From JBGZFC01 sp964346495 (GTDB lineage Bacteria; Bacteroidota; Bacteroidia; Bacteroidales; Dysgonomonadaceae), in the NCBI GenBank assembly GCA_964346495.1, contig CAYFUW010000074.1, positions 1 to 9,957 of the forward strand: DNA of 9,957 bases, in the 5' to 3' direction. Within the stretch, counting starts at the first letter, position 1, and the number at the start of each line of letters is the position of its first letter. Made by a program: the position numbers and the translations under genes. Shown one piece after another: positions 1 through 8,300 of the stretch. The notes under the pieces were generated by a model, which saw only the letters and a program-made list of their open reading frames with translations, was not told the DNA's origin and ran no database searches.

Positions 1-396
1 GAAAAAATTAAAGGAGGTTGGACCGATATTGATGTGATTATCACTCAACCGCAAATTATGGGAAAAATAGGTGCACTAGGTAGAGTTTTAGGACCTCGTG
101 GATTGATGCCTAACCCAAAAAGTGGTACTGTAACTCCCGATGTTGCGAAAGCAGTTAAGGAAGTTAAACAAGGTAAAATCGACTTTAAAGTAGATAAAGC
201 AGGTATTGTTCACGCCTCTATAGGAAAAGTATCATTTGAAGCTGATAAAATTGTGGATAACGCAAAAGAATTTATTCAAACATTGATTAAATTGAAACCA
301 ACAGCAGCAAAAGGTACTTATATTAAAAGTATTTATCTTTCTAGTACGATGAGTCCAGGTATTAAAGTGGACAGTAAATCGATAGAAGAAATCTAA
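1..396 (+). CDS. rplA: 50S ribosomal protein L1, 3' part (5' end outside window)
   Basis: L1 binds 23S rRNA and forms the mobile L1 stalk that helps release deacylated tRNA from the E site. In many bacteria it also represses translation of its own mRNA. The reading frame is open from base 1 and ends at TAA 394-396, giving 131 visible residues. Full-length L1 is about 230 residues, so roughly the first 100 lie upstream. The family signature LGPRGLMPNPKSGTVT is visible at about residues 29-44 of this fragment, preceded by a typical GGWTDIDVIITQP stretch. The C-terminal part (KGTYIKSIYLSSTMSPGIKVD) is also typical of L1. An internal GTG at 34 could be taken for a start, but the homology runs through it, so it is not one. 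The stop is 19 nt before rplJ, so the two genes are almost certainly co-transcribed. rplK would be expected upstream. Identification is firm. Confidence 0.97.
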   Translation, partial: EKIKGGWTDIDVIITQPQIMGKIGALGRVLGPRGLMPNPKSGTVTPDVAKAVKEVKQGKIDFKVDKAGIVHASIGKVSFEADKIVDNAKEFIQTLIKLKPTAAKGTYIKSIYLSSTMSPGIKVDSKSIEEI

Positions 397-415
397 TTGT
401 TAAAAAGAAGAATCT

Positions 416-940
416 ATGAAGAAGGAAGATAAAAATTTAATTATAGAAAATATAGCAGCTAACCTGCAACAGTACGAACACTTCTATCTTACAGATATTG
501 CAACACTAGATGCTGCAAAAACAAGTGTTTTGAGAAGAGAGTGCAACAAGGAAGAAATTAAATTGTTGGTAGTAAAAAACACTCTTTTACGTAAAGCATT
601 TGAAACATTCGATGGAAACTACGAAGAATTGTATCCGCTATTGCACGGAAACACAGCTATTATGTTTTCAAACAATGCAAATGCTCCTGCAAAACTCATT
701 GAGAAATATAACAAAAACAAGTCTGCAGTACCTGCACTTAAAGGTGCTTATGTACAAGAGAGCTTCTTTATTGGAGCTAACACATTAAAAGACCTTGTTA
801 GTATCAAGAGTAAAACAGAACTTATCGGCGACGTTATCGCAATCTTACAATCACCTGCTAAGAATGTTATTTCGTCTCTCCAATCCGGTGGCAACATACT
901 CCATGGAGTATTAGAAACACTTTCGGAAAGGGATAATTAA
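416..940 (+). CDS. rplJ: 50S ribosomal protein L10
   Basis: L10 is the base of the ribosomal stalk. Its N-terminal domain binds 23S rRNA together with L11, and its C-terminal helix carries the L7/L12 dimers that recruit translation GTPases. The product is 174 residues, the normal size. The N-terminal domain shows the usual pattern, with YLTDIATLDAAKTSVLRREC at about 24-43, then LLVVKNTLLRKAF and the LLHGNTAIMFS strand. The last 40 or so residues form the amphipathic L12-binding helix region, ending in LETLSERDN. The ATG at 416 fits the family N-terminus. The bases before it are purine-rich (AAAAAGAAGAATCT) with no true AGGAGG, as is usual in Bacteroidetes. The gene ends with TAA and a second in-frame TAA (938-943). 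It sits 19 nt after rplA and 47 nt before rplL, the canonical order. Confidence 0.97.
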   Translation: MKKEDKNLIIENIAANLQQYEHFYLTDIATLDAAKTSVLRRECNKEEIKLLVVKNTLLRKAFETFDGNYEELYPLLHGNTAIMFSNNANAPAKLIEKYNKNKSAVPALKGAYVQESFFIGANTLKDLVSIKSKTELIGDVIAILQSPAKNVISSLQSGGNILHGVLETLSERDN

Positions 941-987
941 TAAATCAAACAAACAAATTAGTAATCAATTTAAAAACAAATACAAAA

Positions 988-1362
988 ATGGCAGACTTAA
1001 AAAAATTTGCTGAAGAACTAGTTAACTTAACTGTGAAAGAAGTTAACGAACTTGCTGAAATTCTTAAAACAGAATACGGAATTGAACCTGCAGCAGCAGC
1101 TGTAGCAGTAGCAGCTCCCGCTGGAGCAGCTGAAGAAGCAGCAGAAGAAAAAACTGAATTTGATGTAATTCTTAAGAGCGCTGGCGCAGCAAAATTAGCT
1201 GTAGTAAAAGCTGTTAAAGAATTAACAGGATTAGGTTTGAAAGAATCAAAAGAAATCGTGGATTCAGCTCCAAGCGAAATTAAAAAAGGTGTAACTAAAG
1301 ACGAAGCTGACGCTTTGAAAAAACAACTTGAAGAAGCAGGAGCAGAGATTGAACTTAAATAG
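988..1362 (+). CDS. rplL: 50S ribosomal protein L7/L12
   Basis: L7/L12 is the multi-copy stalk protein that binds EF-Tu, EF-G, IF2 and RF3 and stimulates GTP hydrolysis. The product is 124 residues, a typical length. Residues 1 to about 33 form the helical N-terminal dimerisation and L10-binding domain (LKKFAEELVNLTVKEVNELAEIL). Residues of about 36-53 are the flexible hinge, very rich in Ala with some Glu, encoded by a repetitive GCA/GCT tract. The rest is the globular C-terminal domain with the factor-binding signature KAVKELTGLGLKESKEIV and a C-terminal GAEIELK. The ATG at 988 is preceded by AAAACAAATACAAAA, an A-rich start region without a Shine-Dalgarno sequence. The gene lies between rplJ and the rplL-rpoB hairpin. 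L7/L12 is needed in several copies per ribosome, far more than RNA polymerase, so a partial block to transcription after this gene makes sense. Confidence 0.98.
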   Translation: MADLKKFAEELVNLTVKEVNELAEILKTEYGIEPAAAAVAVAAPAGAAEEAAEEKTEFDVILKSAGAAKLAVVKAVKELTGLGLKESKEIVDSAPSEIKKGVTKDEADALKKQLEEAGAEIELK

Positions 1363-1387
1363 AAATTACCTAAAAATAGGTTAACTT

Positions 1388-1423
1388 GGTTAGGAATCTT
1401 CAAGTGAAGATTCTTAACCTTTT
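1388..1423 (+). terminator. Attenuator-like hairpin in rplL-rpoB spacer
   Basis: Bases 1388-1401 (GGTTAGGAATCTTC) pair with 1406-1419 (GAAGATTCTTAACC) over 14 bp, with one G-U wobble and an AAGT loop. TTTT (1420-1423) follows, then GTGT, so the T-tract is short. The position, 26 nt after rplL and 38 nt before rpoB, matches the E. coli rplL-rpoB spacer, where an attenuator and an RNase III site are known. I infer partial termination that lowers rpoBC expression below that of the ribosomal proteins. An RNase-processing hairpin is the main alternative. Confidence 0.65.
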
Positions 1424-1460
1424 GTGTCAATACATACATAAGTTCAAAATTCAAAAATCC

Positions 1461-4400
1461 ATGTCTTCAAATATTACAAACCAAAGAATTAATTTTGCGT
1501 CAATAAAAAATCAACTTGATTTTCCTGACTTCCTTGAAATCCAATTAAAATCATTTCAAGACTTTTTACAACTAGACGCACCACCTGAAAGTAGAAAAAA
1601 CGAAGGACTGTATAAAGTTTTCACAGAGAATTTCCCTATAGCGGATACCAGAAACAACTTCGTACTTGAGTTTTTAGATTATTACGTTGACCCTCCACGC
1701 TACACAATAGAAGAGTGTGTGGAGAGAGGACTCACATATAGCGTACCACTAAAAGCTAAGCTATACTTATATTGTACCGACCCTGATCATGAGGACTTTG
1801 CACCCGTAATTCAGGACGTTTATCTTGGTACAATTCCTTACATGACAGAAAAGGGAACATTTGTAATAAATGGTGCAGAACGCGTAATTGTATCACAGCT
1901 ACACCGCTCACCCGGAGTTTTCTTCGGACAAAGTGTGCACGCTAACGGTACACTGCTTTATTCTGCGAGAGTTATTCCCTTTAAAGGATCATGGATTGAA
2001 TTTGCGACAGACATCAACAATGTGATGTATGCCTATATTGACCGTAAAAAGAAATTACCGGTAACTACCCTATTACGCTCAATTGGGTTTGAAAGCGATA
2101 AAGATATCCTTGAAATTTTTGACTTAGCCGAAGAGGTGAAAGTTAATAAAACAAACCTGAAAAAGATACAAGGTAGAAAACTGGCTGCAAGAGTCCTTAA
2201 ATCGTGGATGGAAGACTTCGTTGATGAAGACACCGGCGAAGTTACTTCTATTGAAAGAAACGAAATTATTATTGAACGTGAAACCGTTATCGAACAAGAG
2301 CAAATAGACGATATTTTAGAATCGGGAGTTTCAACAATTCTTCTACACAAAGAGACCCCTAATTCGTCAGATTTCTCTATTGTTTACAACACGTTACAAA
2401 AAGACCCAAGTAACACTGAAATTGATGCAATAAGACACATCTATCGTCTATTGCGCAGTGCTGAACCTGCTGACGACTCCAGCGCAAGAGAGGTTATTAA
2501 CAACCTGTTCTTCTCTGAAAAAAGATACGACCTGGGTGATGTTGGCAGATATAGAATAAATAAAAAACTCAACTTAGATATTGATGAAAACATACGTGTT
2601 CTTACTAAAGAAGACATTATTGAAATTATCAAATATCTAATAGAATTGGCTAACTCTAAAGCTCATGTTGATGATATCGACCATTTGAGCAACAGACGTG
2701 TTCGTACAGTTGGCGAACAACTTTACAACCAATTCGGAATAGGATTGAACCGTATGGCACGTATCATTCGTGAAAGAATGAACGTTCGCGACAACGAAGT
2801 ATTTACTCCAATTGATTTGATTAATGCGAAAACAATTTCTTCGGTAATCAACTCATTCTTTGGAACAAACGCCCTGTCGCAATTCATGGACCAAACCAAT
2901 CCTTTGGCAGAAATTACTAACAAACGTCGTCTTTCGGCACTTGGACCCGGAGGACTTTCACGTGAACGTGCCGGATTTGAGGTTAGGGACGTACACTATA
3001 CACACTATGGACGTTTGTGTCCAATAGAAACACCTGAGGGACCAAATATCGGTCTGATATCTTCACTTTGCGTATATGCAAAAATAAATGACCTTGGCTT
3101 TATCGAAACGCCCTATAGAATTGCAAAAGAAGGCGTTGTTGATGTTGACAATAATAATGTCATTTATTTAGCTGCCGAAGAAGAAGAAAACAAAGTTATC
3201 GCGCAAGGAAACGCACCTCTTGACGATAAAGGTAATTTTATCCTTCCTCGTGTTAAAGCAAGAAAAGAGGCAGACTATCCGGTTGTAGGACCAAAAGAAG
3301 TTGAGCTAATGGACGTTTCTCCTATGCAAATTGCATCAATTGCAGCATCGCTTATCCCATTTTTGGAGCACGATGATGCAAACCGTGCATTGATGGGATC
3401 TAACATGATGCGCCAGGCGGTTCCTTTGATATATAACGAATCTCCTATTGTTGGTACAGGTATCGAAAAACAAGTTATTATCGACTCACGTACTCAAATA
3501 ACTGCAGAAAACGAAGGAGAGGTTATATATGTTGACGCTACAACTATCAAAATAAAATACAACAGAACTGAAGAAGAAGAGTTTACCAGCTTTGAAGATG
3601 CTATTAAAACTTATAATATTCCGAAGTTTAGAAAAACAAACCAAAACACCACAATAGACTTGCGTCCGATTTGTAAAGTAGGACAAAAAGTAACTAAAGG
3701 TGAAATTTTAACAGAGGGCTACTCTACAGAAAAAGGCGAATTAGCTCTTGGAAGAAACCTGAAAGTAGCTTTCATGCCCTGGAAAGGTTACAACTTTGAA
3801 GATGCTATCGTACTTAGCGAAAGAATGGTTAGCGAAGACGTCTTCACATCTATCCACGTAGAAGAATTTTCATTGGAAGTTCGCGAAACAAAACGAGGGT
3901 TAGAGGAGTTGACAGCAGATATTCCAAACGTTAGTGAAGATGCTACTAAAGACCTTGACGAAAATGGTATAATCCGTATCGGTGCACGTGTTAAACCGGG
4001 CGATATACTAATCGGAAAAATTACACCTAAAGGAGAATCTGACCCTTCACCAGAAGAGAAACTATTACGTGCAATTTTCGGTGATAAAGCGGGCGATGTA
4101 AAAGATGCTTCCCTTAAAGCATCACCATCGTTACAAGGTGTGGTTATTGGTAAAAATCTTTTATCGAAAGCAGCCAAAAAAGGCAAATCAAAATTGTCTA
4201 ACAAAGCGTTACTTCCAAAAATTGACGAAGAGTTTGAAGCGCAAATGGAAGAACTCAAGAAAAGACTTATCGAGAAATTACTTGTTATAACCGATGGCAA
4301 AACATCTGCAGGTATAAAAGATTATACCAATATGGATGTCGTACCAAAAGGAGCCAAGTTTACAGCGAAAGTATTATCTGATATCGATTACGAATCAATC

Positions 4401-5273
4401 CAACTAAACAAATGGACCAGCGACGGACATAAGAATAAACTTATCCGCACTACAGTAATCAACTACTTGCGCAAACACAAAGAGTTGGATGCTGCACTTA
4501 AGCGTAAACGCTTCGACCTGACTATCGGCGATGAGCTTCCATCAGGAATTATGCAAATAGCTAAAGTATATGTAGCCAAAAAACGCAAAATTCAAGTTGG
4601 CGATAAAATGGCAGGACGTCACGGAAACAAAGGTATTGTTTCTAAAATTGTACGTGCAGAAGATATGCCGTTCTTAGCTGACGGAACTCCGGTTGATATT
4701 GTACTGAATCCGCTTGGTGTACCTTCTCGTATGAACCTTGGACAAATTTTTGAGACAGTTCTGGGATGGGCAGGACAAGAACTAGACGTTAAATTCTCTA
4801 CGCCAATTTTCGATGGAGCAACAATGGACGATTTGAACCATTGGACCGATAAAGCAGGAGTTCCACGTTACGGAAAAACCTATCTATATGATGGTGGCAC
4901 CGGAGAACGTTTTGACCAACCTGCAACGGTAGGCGTTATTTATATGCTTAAACTTGGTCACATGGTAGAAGACAAAATGCACGCACGCTCTATTGGACCG
5001 TACTCACTAATTACACAACAACCATTGGGTGGTAAAGCTCAATTTGGAGGTCAACGTTTCGGAGAGATGGAGGTTTGGGCATTAGAAGCATTTGGAGCAT
5101 CGCATATATTACAAGAAATTCTTACTGTAAAATCTGACGATGTTATCGGACGCTCTAAAACGTACGAAGCTATAGTGAAAGGAGAAGCAATGCCACAACC
5201 AGGTATTCCTGAGTCGTTAAATGTACTGCTTCACGAACTTAAGGGATTGGGAATGAGTGTAACATTAGACTAA
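1461..5273 (+). CDS. rpoB: DNA-directed RNA polymerase subunit beta
   Basis: The beta subunit forms one side of the RNA polymerase active cleft and contributes the rifampicin pocket. The chosen ATG at 1461 gives 1270 residues starting MSSNITNQRINFASIK, the Bacteroidetes-type N-terminus. The frame is open 25 codons further upstream to a TTG at 1386, but that codon abuts the hairpin and the extra residues do not resemble RpoB. Visible landmarks: GTFVINGAERV at 132; the rifampicin region GTNALSQFMDQTNPL from 468, followed by KRRLSALGPGG; CPIETPEGPNIGLI from 520; FMPWKGYNFEDA with E780 and D781 (E. coli E813/D814); and GDKMAGRHGNKG with K1049 and K1057 (E. coli K1065/K1073). The conserved C-terminus contains QPLGGKAQFGGQRFGEMEVW. 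The protein is shorter than E. coli beta (1342), mostly through different lineage-specific insertions. N487 replaces the usual His of the rifampicin pocket. There is no Shine-Dalgarno sequence before the start. rpoC follows after 123 nt. Confidence 0.98.
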   Translation: MSSNITNQRINFASIKNQLDFPDFLEIQLKSFQDFLQLDAPPESRKNEGLYKVFTENFPIADTRNNFVLEFLDYYVDPPRYTIEECVERGLTYSVPLKAKLYLYCTDPDHEDFAPVIQDVYLGTIPYMTEKGTFVINGAERVIVSQLHRSPGVFFGQSVHANGTLLYSARVIPFKGSWIEFATDINNVMYAYIDRKKKLPVTTLLRSIGFESDKDILEIFDLAEEVKVNKTNLKKIQGRKLAARVLKSWMEDFVDEDTGEVTSIERNEIIIERETVIEQEQIDDILESGVSTILLHKETPNSSDFSIVYNTLQKDPSNTEIDAIRHIYRLLRSAEPADDSSAREVINNLFFSEKRYDLGDVGRYRINKKLNLDIDENIRVLTKEDIIEIIKYLIELANSKAHVDDIDHLSNRRVRTVGEQLYNQFGIGLNRMARIIRERMNVRDNEVFTPIDLINAKTISSVINSFFGTNALSQFMDQTNPLAEITNKRRLSALGPGGLSRERAGFEVRDVHYTHYGRLCPIETPEGPNIGLISSLCVYAKINDLGFIETPYRIAKEGVVDVDNNNVIYLAAEEEENKVIAQGNAPLDDKGNFILPRVKARKEADYPVVGPKEVELMDVSPMQIASIAASLIPFLEHDDANRALMGSNMMRQAVPLIYNESPIVGTGIEKQVIIDSRTQITAENEGEVIYVDATTIKIKYNRTEEEEFTSFEDAIKTYNIPKFRKTNQNTTIDLRPICKVGQKVTKGEILTEGYSTEKGELALGRNLKVAFMPWKGYNFEDAIVLSERMVSEDVFTSIHVEEFSLEVRETKRGLEELTADIPNVSEDATKDLDENGIIRIGARVKPGDILIGKITPKGESDPSPEEKLLRAIFGDKAGDVKDASLKASPSLQGVVIGKNLLSKAAKKGKSKLSNKALLPKIDEEFEAQMEELKKRLIEKLLVITDGKTSAGIKDYTNMDVVPKGAKFTAKVLSDIDYESIQLNKWTSDGHKNKLIRTTVINYLRKHKELDAALKRKRFDLTIGDELPSGIMQIAKVYVAKKRKIQVGDKMAGRHGNKGIVSKIVRAEDMPFLADGTPVDIVLNPLGVPSRMNLGQIFETVLGWAGQELDVKFSTPIFDGATMDDLNHWTDKAGVPRYGKTYLYDGGTGERFDQPATVGVIYMLKLGHMVEDKMHARSIGPYSLITQQPLGGKAQFGGQRFGEMEVWALEAFGASHILQEILTVKSDDVIGRSKTYEAIVKGEAMPQPGIPESLNVLLHELKGLGMSVTLD

Positions 5274-5303
5274 CCAATAACTTACAACCATATATATATT
5301 ATT

Positions 5304-5345
5304 CCGATATGTCAATATTATTTTAAAATTAATTTGACATATCGG
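5304..5345. repeat. Perfect 12-bp inverted repeat in rpoB-rpoC spacer
   Basis: CCGATATGTCAA (5304-5315) and TTGACATATCGG (5334-5345) are exact reverse complements separated by 18 AT-rich bases. No T-tract follows the right arm (next bases GTGATTTC), so it does not look like an intrinsic terminator. In the transcript it would form a hairpin 51 nt before the rpoC ATG. Possible roles are an RNase-processing or stability element, a site that pauses polymerase, or a binding site for a dimeric protein. The sequence alone does not decide between these. The rest of the 123-nt spacer is AT-rich, including an (AT)5 run at 5290-5299. Confidence 0.75.
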
Positions 5346-5396
5346 TGATTTCATCAACTAGCATAAAAATATAACTCTTTATACAACAACAATAAC

Positions 5397-8300
5397 ATGG
5401 CATATAGAAAAGACAACAAAATAAAGAGTAACTTTTCAAAAATAACCATCGGTTTAGCATCTCCTGAAGAAATCTTGGAAAACTCTTCGGGCGAAGTATT
5501 AAAACCGGAAACAATTAATTATCGTACTTACAAACCAGAACGCGATGGTCTCTTTTGCGAACGCATTTTTGGTCCTGTAAAAGACTACGAATGTCATTGC
5601 GGTAAATACAAACGCATACGTTATAGAGGAATTGTTTGCGACCGATGCGGTGTTGAAGTTACAGAAAAGAAAGTACGAAGAGAGAGAACCGGACACATAC
5701 ACCTGGTTGTTCCCGTGGCTCATATTTGGTACTTTAGGTCTTTGCCAAATAAAATTGGCTATTTGCTTGGTATTCCAACAAAAAAACTTGATTCTATTAT
5801 CTACTATGAAAGATATGTAGTAATTCAAGCAGGTGTTTTAGAAGACAGAGTACCGAATGGCGAACTGATTTCAGAAGATGAATACTTAGATTTCTTAGAT
5901 CAACTTCCTGAAGATAATCAACTATTAGACGATTCTGATCCCAATAAATTTATCGCAAAAATGGGTGCAGAAGCTCTGTTGGATCTTTTGGAAAGAATCA
6001 ATCTGGATAAATTAGCCAATCAGCTACGTCATCAGGCTAGCACAGATACATCACAACAAAGAATTAACGAAGCACTAAAACGACTACAAATTGTAGAAGC
6101 GTTCCGTGGTTCGAGACATATAAACAAACCGGAATGGATGATAATGAAAGTTATTCCGGTTATTCCACCCGATTTACGTCCGCTAGTTCCACTTGATGGA
6201 GGTAGATTCGCAACTTCTGACTTGAACGACCTTTATCGTCGTGTAATTATTCGTAACAACCGATTAAAAAGGCTAATCGACATCAAAGCTCCCGATGTAA
6301 TTTTACGTAACGAAAAACGTATGTTGCAGGAAGCTGTTGACTCGCTTTACGACAACTCACGCAAATCAAGTGCAATAAAAACAGATTCGAACCGCCCGTT
6401 GAAATCACTTTCCGACAGTTTGAAAGGTAAACAAGGACGCTTCCGTCAAAACCTACTGGGTAAACGTGTTGACTACTCGGCACGTTCGGTTATTGTAGTT
6501 GGTCCTGAATTGAAAATGCACGAGTGTGGTTTACCGAAAGACATGGCGGCTGAACTATACAAACCGTTCATCATCAGAAAACTTATTGAAAGAGGTATTG
6601 TAAAAACAGTAAAATCGGCTAAGAAAATTGTTGATAGAAAAGAGCCGATAGTTTACGACATATTGGAATACGTGATGAAAGGACACCCAGTTCTGTTGAA
6701 CCGTGCCCCTACTCTACACCGCTTGGGTATTCAAGCATTCCAGCCTAAACTAATTGAAGGTAAGGCAATTCAGTTACACCCACTGGCATGTACAGCTTTC
6801 AACGCTGACTTTGACGGTGACCAAATGGCGGTACACTTACCACTTGGCAACGAAGCTATTTTGGAAGCTCAACTATTGATGCTGGCTTCACACAATATCC
6901 TTAACCCTGCAAACGGTGCTCCTATTACCGTACCGTCGCAAGACATGGTACTCGGACTATATTACATTACAAAAATACGTCCGGGAGCTAAAGGTGAAGG
7001 TATGACTTTCTACGGCGAAGAGGAAGCAATTATAGCATACAACGAAGGTGCTGTTGATATTCACGCACTTGTAAATGTAATTGTGGACGATATCGATGAA
7101 GAGGGCAATCCGATTCGCAAAATGCACCAAACTACGGTAGGTCGTGTTATTACAAACGAATCTATTCCGAAAGAGGTAGGTTATGTAAACGAACTGCTTT
7201 CAAAAAGATCGTTGCGCGATATTATCGGTTTGGTGATGAAAACTTGTGGTGTTGCAAGAACATCTAAGTATCTCGACGATATTAAAGACCTTGGTTATAA
7301 AATGGCTTTCAAAGGAGGATTGTCTTTCAACCTGGAAGATGTAATTATTCCTAAAGAAAAACAAGAGCTTATTAACGAAGGGTACAAAGAAATTGAACAG
7401 ATTGTTGAAAACCATAGTCAGGGATTCATTACAAAGAATGAGCGTTACAACCAGATTATCGACACATGGACACACATTAACTCCAAATTGTCGAATATTC
7501 TTATGAAACAACTGTCGGAAGACGACCAGGGTTTCAACTCGGTATATATGATGCTCGACTCCGGAGCTCGTGGTTCAAGAGAGCAGATCAGGCAGTTGTC
7601 GGGTATGCGTGGATTGATGGCAAAACCGCAAAAAAGCGGTGCCGAAGGTGCACAAATTATCGAAAACCCGATTCTTTCAAACTTTAAAGAGGGACTATCT
7701 GTGTTAGAGTACTTTATCTCTACTCACGGTGCTCGTAAAGGTCTTGCCGACACGGCTCTGAAAACAGCTGACGCGGGTTATCTGACTCGTCGTTTGGTTG
7801 ACGTATCTCAAGATGTGATTATCACAGAAGAAGATTGTGGCACATTGAGAGGATTAACCGCTACGGCAATTAAAAATAATTATGAGGTAATTGCTTCACT
7901 TGAAGAACGTATCCTTGGACGTGTATCCGTTCACGACGTGCAACATCCTACAACAGGTGAAATTCTGATAAATGCAGGTGAGGAAATTACAGAAGAGATT
8001 ATTCAAAAAATAAAAGGCACACCTATAGAACGTGTAGAAATTCGCTCAGTATTAACTTGCGAATCTCACATGGGCGTTTGTGCAAAATGTTATGGCCGTA
8101 ACCTGGCTACAGGACATATGGTACAAAAAGGTGAGGCAGTTGGAGTTATTGCAGCTCAGTCTATTGGTGAGCCGGGTACACAGCTTACTCTTCGTACTTT
8201 CCACGTGGGAGGTATTGCATCAAACATTGCATCCGAAAACAATATTACAACAAAATATGACGGAGTACTTGAGTTTGACGAACTACGTTATGTAGAATCT

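Noticed and set aside
1415..1424. ACCTTTTG as a possible -7 element for an rpoB promoter
   Set aside because: It lacks the TA two bases before TTTG, and no TTTG lies 19-21 bp upstream. The T-run is better explained as the hairpin tail.
945..1454. Long reading frame on the minus strand opposite rplL (169 codons)
   Set aside because: It is a mirror of the Ala/Glu-rich rplL coding sequence, rich in Ser and Ala, with no family resemblance and no plausible start region.
1386..1460. Upstream in-frame extension of rpoB starting at TTG 1386
   Set aside because: The extra 25 residues do not resemble RpoB, the codon abuts the hairpin stem, and the ATG at 1461 gives the known family N-terminus.
5290..5299. 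ATATATATAT run in the rpoB-rpoC spacer
   Set aside because: It is a five-unit dinucleotide run in AT-rich spacer DNA, with no sign of function.
5334..5369. TTGACA at 5334 as a sigma70-type -35 box for an rpoC promoter
   Set aside because: The hexamer is part of the inverted repeat, no TATAAT-like box lies at 16-18 bp, and Bacteroidetes use a different consensus. No TAnnTTTG follows at the right distance.
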